Assembly: GCA_019915015.1 (NCBI GenBank)
Contig: JAHBBC010000002.1
Span: 1,984,001 to 2,048,000, forward strand
DNA from: Auriscalpium vulgare
Taxonomy: Eukaryota; Basidiomycota; Agaricomycetes; Russulales; Auriscalpiaceae
Length of the DNA: 64,000 nucleotides
Direction: 5' to 3'
Below, one piece after another: positions 23,808-34,930 of the stretch. The translations under genes were made by a program, and so were the position numbers. The number at the start of each line of letters is the position of its first letter. The first letter of the stretch is position 1. The notes under the pieces are model-generated. The model was not told the origin of the DNA. It worked only from the letters and a program-made list of their open reading frames with translations, and did not search any database.

Positions 23808-23884
23808 ACCATGCCCCAATTAATACCTGGCCGGCCTCGCTCGCATGCTTGCACAGGCCGCCAGGTATTGATCAGGGGCATGGT
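23808..23884. repeat. hairpin with about 30-bp arms
   Basis: The left arm starts ACCATGCCCC and continues AATACCTGGC to GGCCT. The right arm is its inverted copy, ending GGGGCATGGT. A loop of about 18 bp contains GCATGC. The only imperfections are one extra C and a 4-5 bp mismatch. The structure looks like a small fold-back element or a pair of transposon ends joined head to head. Confidence 0.65.
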
Positions 23885-24057
23885 CTGCAGTTCAATTTCT
23901 GATAGAAACACTTATATGTACTTCACTCCGCGTAGTACTTTGGCTAGAGCTCAGACATGACATGATTTCTGGATGCACGAATGGGGAGGTGACAGACTTA
24001 GATGCTTTGAAAAGCCTAGAGGAATAGTCTATAACATATGTATTGATGTATATATTG

Positions 24058-24145
24058 TCAATGGCTCTGTAGTCTAGTGGTATCTGCACTGTATAGTCTT
24101 CTAAACTTGAAGGTTTGCAGTTCAATTCCTGTTATAAACAGTTTT
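24058..24145 (+). mobile_element. tRNA-derived SINE-like piece
   Basis: GGCTCTGTAGTCTAGTGG at 24063 onward contains an A-box match (TAGTCTAGTGG), and about 50 bp later GCAGTTCAATTCC matches a B box with one change. A TTTT follows shortly after. Spacing fits a tRNA-like head, but no full cloverleaf is evident. A second B-box-like fragment (CAGTTCAATTTC) lies near 23888. Best read as the remains of one or two tRNA-derived SINEs. Confidence 0.5.
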
Positions 24146-24195
24146 GAAAAGATTGGTAATCGAGTCCGGGTAGCAAGTAGCCGGAGTAGAGAGGA

Positions 24196-24246
24196 ATGAC
24201 GTAGTTTCCGAGTGCACTTGTGCTGTGCATCCGAGACTGACGTCAT
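24196..24246. repeat. 51-bp palindrome, ATGACGT..ACGTCAT type
   Basis: The left arm ATGACGTAGTTTCCGAGTGC pairs with the right arm ending GAGACTGACGTCAT with a few mismatches. The same palindrome design occurs at 52401-52447, and single arms are seen near 23957, so this is a repeated hairpin family. Confidence 0.55.
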
Positions 24247-24280
24247 GGGATCAAGCGTGGGAATTATTTACCGGAAATGG

Positions 24281-24929
24281 CAATTATGGAGCATTTTCTT
24301 CTGACTTCAGAGCCACTGAAATTATGTGCATATCTATTCTAGTTAGCTTAAAAAATGCGAAATACTGTCTGAAACGGGAGTCTTTTGAAGTGCGAAGAGG
24401 GGGAATTGTGTTTGCTAGGGAAATTGGACCGTGTGAACAAATAGCTATATATGGGGGGAAGATGAAAGTTGCATGGGGGTCCAAAAACGGTGACTGGTGC
24501 TTACATAAGAAACGATTCAAGGGAATCGTAATTTGTGTATATTGTGTGGAGCAAATGAGGAGGGGTAAAGTCGTGAGTTGACATAGCGTGGGAGCGAATT
24601 TCCAAAAAAGGCGACACAGATGATCGTTGCATGGGGTCGAAAAAACACTGTATATGGATGACATAAGCAACGATTCGTAGGAATCGTAATTCCCTTGAAT
24701 CATTTATTATGTAAGCACCGGTTGCAGTTTTTTTACCCTCCCTATAACCTTGTCCTCCAAAATGGACATTTGTTCACACAGTCCATTTTCACTAGTAAAC
24801 ACATTTCTTCATCTTCGCTCTTCAAAAGACTTCCGTTTCTGACAGTATTTCACACTTCATAAGCTAAGTAGCATCAATATGCATATAATTTCAGTTGCTC
24901 TGAAGTCAGAAGAAAATGCTCTATAATTG
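24281..24929. mobile_element. fold-back element with arms of about 170 bp
   Basis: The left end CAATTATGGAGCATTTTC and the right end GAAAATGCTCTATAATTG are inverted copies, and similarity continues inward for roughly 170 bp (for example TTCTGACTTCAGAG, GAAATACTGTC, GTCTTTTGAAG and TGTGTGAACAAAT on the left and their complements on the right). The centre of about 300 bp also repeats AACGATTC..GGAATCGTAAT in different orientations. No protein is encoded. It could form one large hairpin transcript. Target duplication is not evident. Confidence 0.75.
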
Positions 24930-25831
24930 GGGAGCTTGCTCCCCACTGTTGGCTGATATGCGCTCCCAAAATCCTTAGTGCTTAGTCAGACACTGAGTTG
25001 GCACTCCGTGGAACAGTTGGCACCCCGTTGTTGCGCATCAACATGGTTTGAGGGATTTCCCTTTGTAATCAAGCAAGATCCAAACAAGATCGCATTCGAC
25101 AATAGCCGACTGAACTTTACAACTTTGCCATGAAGTTGGACGCCCATGCCGTCCATCCCCGTTCCCCACACTCCTTTGTTTTGACCAATTCCTTGCACTT
25201 TCTCTTCCCTCTCTGCCCCACCCTCATTATGCCCTTTTCTCTGTTATCCAGTGTTTGGGGAGTGGTTGATCACCTTTGTGCCGCTACAGCACATCTCGGC
25301 CGATCTGTGACCGGTGCCAGTATGTGCAATCACACGCAAGAACCCTAACAACGCTAATCAGGAGGCCCACAATGTTTCGCAGCATATACAGCACTGCCCA
25401 ACGAGGAGTCGCAGTGTTTCTGTGAAGAACTCAAGAAGGAAGAACCAGAGACACAACAATGGCCGGCAGAGTTCTTCTCACTAGAGCCGCGCCCGTCAAT
25501 TACACGGCATCTCGCATCGTCACTTTGGAGCGATGCCCTTGCAGGACGGCTCAGCCCCTTTCCCAACTCCAAATGTACCGGCCTGTTCACGTTTGTGTCA
25601 GAACCCTTTGATGTCCCGTTTCTCAGCTCACTGCTGTTCCTTCGCCCGGAACTCAACATTGCTTCCCCATTGTCGCTTGTGGTGCGGAGAGGTCGGCGGA
25701 TCAGCAAAATTGGATGGAGAGCACCTTCACGTGCGGTTTGTCTGCGGTGGAATCGCGCAGTTCGTGCGTGTGATGCATTACTTCGGCCAGGACGATCAGT
25801 ACACCGTATTTGCGGCAACTCTGGCGCGCGC
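24930..25831. other. gene-free stretch before the old LTR
   Basis: No supported gene. Frames around 25354-25878 lack recognisable motifs. The final part may be remains of the internal region of an old gypsy element, because it lies directly before an LTR start, but only a weak resemblance to the sequence before 50430 was seen. Confidence 0.4.
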
Positions 25832-27044
25832 TGATACGCCCCCAGCGCGGGTGGCTTCTGTTTTCGCATTTTCGGCACGTTCTATTGCCTCAACATCGAC
25901 TATTGCAACACATTGCGCTCTCAGTTCCAGCCAAGACACTAGCACACTTGTAGCAACACAGGCCCATACTCCTTGACGTCTCCATCAATTCTCTACCATC
26001 CTGGCCTTGCAAAACGATTGCACAAGTCCCCAAGTCATATGTATGCGCTCCCCAAGTCACCAAGACGTTCTGTTCCAGCCATTAGCATTCTGTGCACACA
26101 TCGCGATGTCTCGCACACACATCCCCTTGTTGCCCTCAGCTCCACACATGTTGCACTCGCCTCCCACCTCGTTCCCAGAGCATCCCATTGTTGCGCAGCA
26201 CCTTGACGCGTCACCCACAGGTCCCAGGGTCCGGTCAATATTCAGTGTCTCAGAGCAATGTTCTGGTTTGATGGTTTCCGATATGTCGCAATCCGCATAT
26301 CCCGGAGTTTCGCATGGAGATAGCACAGCCTTGCTGTTCCGATACGTCATGATGCTTGTTTCTGATTTGATACGCCTTCTAGAATATCCCACTATCCCCA
26401 TACTTACCCAGATGACTCACAGTAGCCACAGAGACGTGTTTCCCATGTATATCTGTTGGTAGCTAGGTCACAGAATATCAGACAACTTCTCCCCTCCAGA
26501 GTCAACGTCTCAAGCCTTTGCAACATTGTCTTATCGCGTTCAACATTGACCTCGCCCTTCAACTTCACAGCACCCAAGATTACAGCCTTCACCTTCGCAG
26601 AGCCCGCATTGACAAGCCTTCAACTTCACAGAGCATATCGTTTTCACCTCGTCTAGCGTTATTGCACTACGTCGCGACCCTCATATCACCTTGTCCCCTT
26701 GTCCTATCATCCTCGCCTTTGTTCCCCCATCGTCTCAGCCCTCCAGCAAGGTTTCCTCAAGCTCGCTACGCATCACAATGTCTTGTTCCGCACCAGCAGT
26801 GTCGACTTCCATCCCAGATCACCTTTTCCATCATCCTATTGTCCTCCAAGTTGCCTAGCAACTTCCCCCCATTGTTCACGCCACTCCCCGAGTCATCTGT
26901 AGGTCCTGGGACGCGCCCCCAACCTGTTACTAGCACCGCTCGAGCCAGCAGGAGTTGGTTTTGTGGTTTGTTTTGCCATCTGACCGCCTGTGCGCCGAGA
27001 TAGGTCATCACCACATGCTATAGTCCTCTCCCCCAGTCTCTCGT
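25832..27044 (+). mobile_element. old gypsy LTR, left part (split by younger element)
   Basis: The sequence at 25832 begins TGATACGCCCCCAGC and soon reads GCATTTTCGGCA, the same start as the younger LTRs at 27045 and 50430. It ends with CCTCTCCCCCAGTCTCTCG, which matches the LTR interior near 28270-28290. The missing 3' part lies at 52081-52250 on the other side of the younger element. The divergence is high, so the alignment in the middle is only approximate. Confidence 0.6.
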
Positions 27045-28461
27045 TGATACGCCTGCCCAGCCGTCTAGCGGAGAAACACCCGAATTTTGGCATTTTCGGC
27101 ATCTTCCGAAATCACGCATCAGGTTTCACTACCACCCCGCAGCGTCTATCGAAAGCGCCCCAAACGCACTCGAAATAGCCTACACGCCCCACCAAGCGCC
27201 CCGAGTCACACGCCACAATCCTACGGCCCCGCACAAACAGTCACCCAGCGGCTATCTGACTCGGAGCCACACACCACAATCCTTCCCCGCCGTGATGCGC
27301 CGCTGTCAATCATACCTCCCTTCTGCGTCCCCCGATTCCTCGATATTCCCCACATCTCGATCCACAATATGGTTCCGTCTACGTTAATCCACAGCCGTCC
27401 AAGATAGGCAGGAGCGCTACACAACGAGCCAAGACCGCCCGTCGTACGTCCCTCCCTTCAATTTACACTCGGAATACATCGGATACCCCGCTCGACTTTA
27501 CGATACACCACCAGCGCCTTACGATATAAGCGCTAGCGCGCTAAACGCACTTCGCCCCCTAGCGGCAATCATAAGTCGGAACTAAACCTAAACCGTCCGT
27601 AATTCAACGATCCTCTCTTGCCACATCCCTCGTATACTCACTCCCCCGCGTCCACGTCGTACACCCCGTGATATCTGACCCACGTCTCCCGCGTTTTGGA
27701 TCGTATTTGTCTTCACTATGTCACGTCCGTACGATACGGATTTCTGACTTGCTTGTTGTACAAATAGTTCTGAGTCGCTAGACAGACGGAATAACAAGTT
27801 ACTATTCCCCCTCGTACTCAGGATCTCGAAAGAGCTTCTGAAGTGGTCTGACTTCACCACAACCCGTCGCTCTAGCTCTTAGACGCACGAAACTTCGACA
27901 CCAATACCACGCCGCAATATCAATACGAATACGAATACCACGACCCTCGACAAATCCCCTCTTGCCCTTCGAAATCTCCCTACGCCTCGCTACTCTCCCC
28001 CTTGACACCCCGCACCTTCAACGCAGAGATCAGGCCTATATACGCCCCTCTGTTCCTTCGTCACCGCCTCATACTTCGTCCCGCTCGCCCTCGATATATT
28101 CCCTCGACCATTGCCACCGCTGCGTAATTCCCCTTCGACTCTCGAAATAGTCCTCGCGTCCCCTCCGACATTCCTAGCTTCCGTGACATATTCTTGGGAG
28201 CTTGCCCGTCGCGTCTCCAGCACTGTATCATTTCGGTGATCCGTGCTGTGTCTAGCTCTCGCACTATCGTCCTCTCCCCCAGCCTCTCGCGCCCACCGAT
28301 CCAAGTCCTAGTCACTGTGTCCCACTCGTACTCCGAGCAGGATTTGCCGTGCGTAGTCTCGGGACCCTGACTGCACTCCCTCAACTCGATACGTTCACTA
28401 CTGCGCTCTGAGGATTGGACATCAATATATATCCGCCTCACTACCAGTTGGACGCCCATCA
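27045..28461 (+). repeat. gypsy 5' LTR
   Basis: 1417 bp beginning TGATACGCC and ending CGCCCATCA. It matches the 3' LTR at 50430-52076 almost base for base, apart from a 30-bp block and a 198-bp insertion present only in the 3' copy. Confidence 0.88.
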
Positions 28462-28462
28462 A

Positions 28463-28480
28463 CTTTGGAGCCCACCGCGA
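28463..28480 (+). promoter_or_regulatory. candidate tRNA primer-binding site
   Basis: A few bases after the end of the 5' LTR the sequence reads TTTGGAGCCCACCGCGAGG. TGGAGCCCACC would pair with a tRNA 3' end ..GGTGGGCTCCA. The tRNA species was not identified. Confidence 0.45.
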
Positions 28481-28934
28481 GGGTCAAGTCAGAATTCCTC
28501 CGCGACTTCCATCCGCACCTGCTCCCTTTCGAACCTATCATCTCCGGTCGCAGGCAGACGACGTACGACACACCCATATCATCTACCCAGCCCCCCTCTC
28601 CGACGACACAGCCGAAGAAGAGGATAGTCCGGAAGCCGCAGACGTTCCCCTCCCCGAAAGTCCGGAGCCGATCGTCTCTGTAGCCGAAGAAGAATTCTCT
28701 ACCCGGTATCACGTACCAGGCGGATTTCGCACACCTTCCCTGCAGCTTCCACCTCTTCCCCCACTTTCCGATCTCACCCCGCTACACCCGAGTAATCCTC
28801 CAACTCCACGCACACCTCCCTCGCCCTCGCCTGTTATTTCGAAACCCCTCACGATCACCCATCTAATTCCGATCCCTCGAAATATCCCCGTACCCCCACG
28901 CAATATCCCAGCCCCGCCAGCACCTCTCCCAATC

Positions 28935-30359
28935 ATGGCCGCAATCATTCCCATGCCCGCTCGCAAATCGCGTACTGCACCCGTCTTTGACCCAGCGAAG
29001 CCGCGTGAAATTCGCCGCTACTGGGAAGATCTCGAGCCCGCACTCGCGCAAGCTGGTATCATCGGAAATCGGGAGAAGAAGGACTGGTCGAAATTCTACG
29101 TCCCCTCGGGCAAGGCAGACATGTTTGACTCGATGCCAGAGTTTACGGGCAACAACACGTATGAGGAATTCAAGACCGCAGTTGGCAAACTGTATCCAGG
29201 AGCCGAAGAAGACCGAGCGTACACATCAGCGGACCTGGAGTCACTGGTCCTGAAGACGCGCACCAAGACGGACCTGACGTTGGACGACTTTGCCGTATAC
29301 CACTGCGAGTACCTGACCATTTCCGGGTTTCTTGTACGCAAGGGACGGCTCTCGACAATGCAGCAAAATCGAGAATTCTCCCGCGGCATTCCCGACTTTG
29401 TCTGGCTCACTCTAAATCCGCGTCTGCAGATTAAGAAGCCAGATGTCGAGCCTAGCGAAGCGTATGAGATTGCCGATGTTCACCAAGCCGGGAAATTCGT
29501 CCTCGCCTCGGCCACCGACACCTTTCAAAATGTCGGTCACGTAGCTGCAGTCAACATACCCATCCCCGCCGTCCGAATCACCTCTCCCACGCCCGAGCCG
29601 AGCATCAAAACCGAAGATATCCTTGCGCAACTAGTCCGCACCCTCATGCAGGGTGGCAATTTACCAAGCGTCACTTCCACTTCCACCAGCGCGGCACCTG
29701 TTGCAAAAGCCTCAGCAACTCCCGCAGCCACGACAGCAGCCGATGATGCCAAGTCCGCCGCTATGACCCGCCTAGCCGGCCGGTGTCTTTATTGCGGATC
29801 GTCGGACCATCGCATCAGCGCGTGCACCATTGTAGAAGAAGACATACGCACCGGAGTTGTTGTCCGCAATGAAGAAGGAAGGGTCACGCTCGCCAATGGT
29901 TCCTACGTCCCCCGCACAATTTCGGGCGACTTCCTGCGCGATTGCGTGCAGGAATGGTACAGGCGCAATCCTAGCGTCAAACCAGTTGCCCAGTTGATGA
30001 TCGAAACGAGCACCACCCGAAACCCCAACATCCTCGAATTATCCAAGGTCGATCGGATTCAATTCCTAGAGGAGGAACTGGCCGCTTTGCGCGGAAGAGA
30101 GAGTTACGCGCAAGAGACCTACGCGCAGATCTTCGACGGGGTCCAAATCACCCGCGCAGCCCGAGCAAAGCCGCGCGACGTGGTACCCGCACCCTTAGTC
30201 CCTCCTCCAGCTCCCACCGCAGCAGCAGAAGTCGAAGCGCCAGCGCCGTCGCCTCAGCACCCATATCGAAATGCCAAGGATGCTACAGGCGCACCGGTCA
30301 AAGCCAAGACCACGCCTGCCGATCCACCCAAAGCTAAGACACCAGAGCCCGCATTTTGA
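28935..30359 (+). CDS. gag: gypsy Gag polyprotein (ends at in-frame UGA)
   Basis: The ATG at 28935 in the context CAATCATGG opens a 474-residue frame; the frame upstream is also open but has no ATG. Residues 20-200 form the capsid-like region (RRYWEDLEPALAQAGI, KKDWSKFYVPSGKADMF, EEFKTAVGKLYPGAEEDRAY). A Pro/Ala/Thr-rich linker follows. The zinc knuckle CLYCGSSDHRISAC (C-x2-C-x4-H-x4-C) sits near residue 285. The frame stops at TGA 30357-30359. Beyond it, the same frame continues without a break into the protease region, and TTT-TGA-CAC would be TTT-CGA-CAC after reversing one CpG transition. The stop is therefore probably a mutation in a once-continuous gag-pol frame, though programmed readthrough is not excluded. 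Confidence 0.85.
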   Translation: MAAIIPMPARKSRTAPVFDPAKPREIRRYWEDLEPALAQAGIIGNREKKDWSKFYVPSGKADMFDSMPEFTGNNTYEEFKTAVGKLYPGAEEDRAYTSADLESLVLKTRTKTDLTLDDFAVYHCEYLTISGFLVRKGRLSTMQQNREFSRGIPDFVWLTLNPRLQIKKPDVEPSEAYEIADVHQAGKFVLASATDTFQNVGHVAAVNIPIPAVRITSPTPEPSIKTEDILAQLVRTLMQGGNLPSVTSTSTSAAPVAKASATPAATTAADDAKSAAMTRLAGRCLYCGSSDHRISACTIVEEDIRTGVVVRNEEGRVTLANGSYVPRTISGDFLRDCVQEWYRRNPSVKPVAQLMIETSTTRNPNILELSKVDRIQFLEEELAALRGRESYAQETYAQIFDGVQITRAARAKPRDVVPAPLVPPPAPTAAAEVEAPAPSPQHPYRNAKDATGAPVKAKTTPADPPKAKTPEPAF

Positions 30360-31223
30360 CACGCTGCCCCCATCCATCGACCAGAGATTGCCAACACCAT
30401 CTACGCCCGCGCTATGAAGACAGCCCAAATCACGCTCACGCCGGAGGAACTACTGTCACTTGCGCCAGAAGTACGCGCCAAGTTCCGGGACGCGGTCACG
30501 CCGCGTCGCGCTGCTACCACTCAAGCTGCAGTACCACCGCGCAAGGCCTCAGTTGAAGAAGTGCCGGACGAGGACTTTGTTTCGGCCGCCGCAGTAACTG
30601 AAGCGGCTGAGAACAAAGCATTCCTCCACTATCTGCCCGACCCACGCACTGCTACCAAGGAGGACCTCTGGACAGAGAAGGAAGGCGACTTCTACATGGC
30701 CGACCCTATCAAAATGTACCTCAACGGAGTAGGAGATGCGAACGACAGCGACGATGATTGCCTCATCGTTGCTAGAGAGTCTCACGCATTACGCTCTATC
30801 GACGGACTCATTGCCAACCAAGTGGCAATAGAGTGTCTCCTCGATCCCGGGTCTCAAGTCATCGCCATGTCAGAAGAAGTCTGTCATTTCCTAGAGCTCC
30901 ATTATACCCCGGACATCAAGATTCGGCTTCAAAGCGCAAATCGTCAATATTCCGAATCCCTAGGACTTGCGCGCAATGTCCCAGTGCGCTTTGGGAACAT
31001 GACGATTTACCTCCAGATTCATATCGTTCGAAATGTCGCCTACGACATCCTATTGGGCAGACCCTTCGACGTCTTGACCGAGTCGGTCGTCCGCAACTAC
31101 GCCAATGCGGACCAGACAGTCACAATGGTCAACCCCAATGGAGGCGCCACGCTCACGCTCCCGACATTCCCTCGAGGCCACCATCGGTTTCGCGACGAGC
31201 AAGTTAGACAACAACGCGCTTGA
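30360..31223 (+). CDS. gypsy protease region (frame-shifted against RT)
   Basis: Same frame as gag, resuming after the UGA. The first ATG is at 30414 (MKTAQITLTPEELLSLAPEV). This opening is typical of the stretch between nucleocapsid and protease in agaric gypsy elements. The aspartic protease centre reads IECLLDPGSQVIAMSEEV, with the D-P-G variant of the usual D-S/T-G, followed by AYDILLGRPFD, which matches the conserved I-L-G-R-P-F block. The frame ends at 31223, overlapping the RT frame, which is shifted by +1. The true crossing point lies within about 31150-31223, since TLPTFPRG in this frame is conserved and ALEDLEEGESIA in the other frame follows. The shift may be programmed or an indel. 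Confidence 0.8.
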   Translation, partial: HAAPIHRPEIANTIYARAMKTAQITLTPEELLSLAPEVRAKFRDAVTPRRAATTQAAVPPRKASVEEVPDEDFVSAAAVTEAAENKAFLHYLPDPRTATKEDLWTEKEGDFYMADPIKMYLNGVGDANDSDDDCLIVARESHALRSIDGLIANQVAIECLLDPGSQVIAMSEEVCHFLELHYTPDIKIRLQSANRQYSESLGLARNVPVRFGNMTIYLQIHIVRNVAYDILLGRPFDVLTESVVRNYANADQTVTMVNPNGGATLTLPTFPRGHHRFRDEQVRQQRA

Positions 31224-34200
31224 AGACTTGGAGGAAGGAGAATCCATTGCCCTGATACTCGAAGGCGATGGAGACGACGTCCGCGTCCTCGCATATACCC
31301 CCATAGATTCCTCAGACGAGTCAGCGGTCAAACACGCATACATCACCGCTTCTGAAGCTCGATCCCATCTTCCCGAATATGTCGCCCCCGCTTTCTTGCA
31401 GAACATATGCCCTGCACCCCCTCGTAATCCTCCAGCAACTCCCGACTCTTATCTTGGACCTCAACAGAATATTCCGAAGACCTCAAGACCCGCGGTTCCC
31501 ATTTCGACTCAACATCTTGACACGCCCACTTCAAAATTCAGTGGGCACGCTACGGACTCGCCGCATAATTCCTGGGAACCACATACGACAAATTCCCCTC
31601 ACTCAGAACCCCAGTCTCGTGCTACGTTTATCGGCAAGAAGAAGTACAAGCCAGTCGCACTCAAAGTGCGCCCAGTTCTCGGAACGCTCCCTGACGGATT
31701 CAGGATCGAGCGCAATATTCTTGGAGACCCGCTAGAATCAATGCCCCCTCTTGCCACCCACCCTCCCGCATTCACGCCGACGAGTCGATACACACAGGAA
31801 CGCCACGACGCCATGGATAACTTGCCAAATTTCGAATTCCTCACTCCCACAGAGCGCGACCTCCTTCACGACATCATTTCGGAACAGAATGAAGCGTTTG
31901 CTTGGGACGACACCGAGCGCGGCAGCTTCAAAGAAGAATACTTCCCTCCCATCAAGATTCCAGTCGTCTCCCACGTCCCGTGGGTAGAGCGAAATATCCC
32001 TATCCCCCCTGGAATCCACAATGAGGTCTGCGGAATTATTAGGAAGAAGATTGCCGCCGGTGTCTATGAACCCTCCAACTCCTCGTACCGTTCGAAATGG
32101 TTTTGCGTTGCGAAGAAGGACGGGAAGCTCAGGATCGTCCACTCCCTCGAACCGCTCAACGCCGTCACGGTCGCACACTCAGGAGTCCCGCCCATTCAAG
32201 AACACCTCGCTGAACAATTTGGCGGACGTGCTTGCGGCGGTATTCTGGACCTTTACGTCGGTTATGACGAGCGCGTTATTGACGAGCGATCCCGCGACTT
32301 CACCACCTTCCAAACCCCATACGGCGCGCACCAACTCGTCACCCTACCAATGGGTTGCACGAATTCCGTTCCTATCTTTCACGACGACGTCACATTCATT
32401 CTTCAAGACGAGATCCCGGACTACACCATCCCCTTCATCAACGACGTGCCTATAAAAGGCCCAGCTTCCGACTATAGAAATCCCGACGGCACCTACGAAA
32501 TGATCCCAGAGAATTCCGACATACGGCGCTTCGTCTGGGAACATTTCCAGAACGTCAACCGTATCCTGCAGCGCATGCGTTATTCTGGCGGTACATTCTC
32601 CGGCACCAAGTCCATCCTCATCTCGCGCGAATTCACCGTCCTCCGCCACCTTTGCACACCTGAAGGTTGCAAAGCAGATCCTACCACCATCTCAGCAATC
32701 ACCAACTGGGGTCCGTGTAAAGATCTGTCGGACATCCGCGCATTTCTAGGGACTGTCGGAGTCTGCCGCATATTCATCAAGGATTTCGCCAAGCACGCAT
32801 GGCCTCTCACAAAGCTCACCCGCAAAGGCGTCGAATTCGAGTATGGCCCAGACCAGCTTGAGGCTCAAGAATACCTCAAAGACGCTCTAGTGCATTCCGG
32901 AGCACTGAAGGCCATCGACTACCAATCCCCCGCTCCAGTTATCCTCGCCGTCGACACTTCCTATATTGCTGTTGGGTATATCCTCGCCCAACAGGATCTT
33001 GAAAACGCCAAACGCCGCCACTATTCACGTTTCGGATCCATTTCGCTCAACGACAGGGAACGCCGCTTCTCCCAACCCAAGCTAGAAATCTACGGCTTAT
33101 TCCGAGCCCTCCGTGCGCTCAGAGTATACCTTATCGGCCTTCGAAATCTCATTGTCGAGGTCGACGCATCTTCCATCAGTGGTATGCTGAAGAATCCGGA
33201 CCTAGTGCCCACAGCAAGCATCAATCGCTGGATTATAGCGATTCTAGCCTTCAAATTCCTGCTGCGCCACGTCCCCGGAATTTTTCACGGCCCCGATGGA
33301 CTTTCAAGACGTGTCCGACAACCCGGCGATCCTGAAGAACCACTTGACGGCGATTTCGACGACTGGCTCGACAACTTATACAGATTTCTAGTTGCCACTG
33401 TCACCCCGAATGATCCAGAACCAGTCCCGCACTATCCCATTTCCTCCCCCACAAGCCTCGCAGTTTTCGCCTTGACCGAGGACGGTCAAGATTTCAATAA
33501 GGAGGAGGAGCCAGGGCTCGAGTACAGCGAAGTACCACGCACGGAAGGAGCGCGAAAAGCAGATCGCCGCCTCCTTGAAGTACAGGAGTGGTTAGACAAC
33601 CCCACTCGCCCCAGCAATATTTCCGACACCGCCTTTGGCACCTTCGTCCGCTACGCCACACGCTTCTTTCTCGACGGAAATCGACTCTGGAGAAGATCTG
33701 GAGACGGTGCACACAAACTCATTCCCCATCCCAATCGCCGCATTGCTATCCTCACCGACTGTCATGACAAAGTCGGCCACCGTGGAGTATTCGCTACCCG
33801 CTCTCTCATCGGGGAACGCTTCTGGTGGCCCTCCTATGAAGCCGATGCAATGTGGTATGTCCGGACATGCATCGTCTGCCAACATCGCCAAAAGCTACAG
33901 ATCTTGATGCCGCCCACCGTCGCAATGCCCGCCTCATTATTCGCCAAAGTCTACGTCGACACTATGTTTATGCCCGCGTCAAATGGCTACCGCTACATCG
34001 TCCAAGGCCGTTGCTCTCTTACGGCCTGGCCCGAATTTCGACTACTCAAGAAGGAGAACTCTGCACAAATCGCCGATTTTGTGTATGAGAATATCCTCAG
34101 CCGATGGAACTCACTATGCGAAATAGTCACGGACAACGGAGGACCTTTCGTCAAAGCGCTGGTCCAGCTAGAGAAGAAATATCACATCCGTCACATTCGA

Positions 34201-34507
34201 ATCAGCGGCTACAACTCACGCGCCAGCGGCATCGTGGAACGCTCGCATTACGACGTACGGCAAGCACTCGTCAAAGCAGCGGACGGAGACCAGACTCAAT
34301 GGGCACGCCATGCTTATTCCGTATTCTGGTCCGACCGCATCACTACGCGCAAGCGTATGGGATGCTCGCCTTACTTTGCAGTCACCGGATGCCACCCGCT
34401 CATTCCACTCGATATTTCGGAAGCCACGTATCTCCAGCCGCCGCCCACCTCCATTCTCTCCACGACGGACTTAATTGTCCGACGCGCCGTCGCACTCCAG
34501 AAAAGAT
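31150..34507 (+). CDS. pol: gypsy reverse transcriptase, RNase H and integrase (interrupted)
   Basis: RT domain: YRSKWFCVAKKDGKLRIVHS, GGILDLYVGYDERVI, then PFINDVPIKGP where the catalytic box is F-I-N-D instead of F/Y-x-D-D. A GAC-to-AAC change at a CpG explains the loss. RNase H follows (ILAVDTSYIAVGYILAQQD, KLEIYGLFRALRALRVYL). The integrase begins with the zinc-binding H..H..CxxC (HDKVGHRG to CIVCQHRQK), and its catalytic core has YVDTMFMP, IVTDNGGPF and SGIVERSHYDV, a complete D-D-E triad. The frame is cut after ..LQKRFEQ at 34515 by the KDZ transposon and resumes at 46613 with LSRL. The few residues between 34516 and the stop at 34542 are translated transposon end. Confidence 0.87.
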
Positions 34508-34515
34508 TCGAGCAG
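34508..34515. repeat. KDZ target-site duplication, left
   Basis: TCGAGCAG directly before the left transposon end; its partner TTGAGCAG is at 46605-46612. They differ by one C-to-T change at a CpG. Deleting one copy plus the transposon restores the pol reading frame. Confidence 0.75.
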
Positions 34516-34539
34516 AGCCGTGGTGGTAACTTAAGTAAC

Positions 34540-34930
34540 TAAAAGACTGCTGTAGTAGCAAAGCTGTAGTGGTTTGTGCAGTTGGTATATAGTAAGTACT
34601 AGTATTACTACTCTGCTAGCAACTTCTACTACAGTACTACTAGGGCAAATAGCAGCGCAAAAAGCATAGTTTTTACTACATTGCCTGCAAATTTTACTAC
34701 GGTTTTACTAGTGCAAATAGCAGCCTGGTTTTTACTACATTGCCTGCACATTTTACTACGGTTTTAGTATTGCAAATAGCAGCACAAAAAGCCTAGTTTT
34801 TACTATTGCCTGCAACTTCTACTACAGTATTATTCACCCAAATAGCTCTATATCAAGTGTACTTTTTAGCATATTGCCTGCAATTTCTACTCTGGCCCAA
34901 ATAGCTCTATAAAAAGCGTAGATTGCACCC
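34540..34930. repeat. left subterminal repeats of the KDZ element
   Basis: About four diverged copies of a 70-75 bp unit with TTTTTACTACATTGCCTGCA, TTTTACTACGGTTTTA and GCAAATAGCAGC. The TACTAC and GTAGTA words recur throughout the end of the element, also inverted at the right end. Confidence 0.7.

Noticed and set aside
30357..30359. Programmed UGA readthrough between gag and pol
   Set aside because: Possible, but a second UGA at 46625 and the loss of the RT Asp follow the same CpG transition pattern, so mutation is the simpler reading.
31738..33891. Minus-strand frames within the RT and integrase region
   Set aside because: Shadows of pol; they carry no motif while the plus frame has the full domain order.
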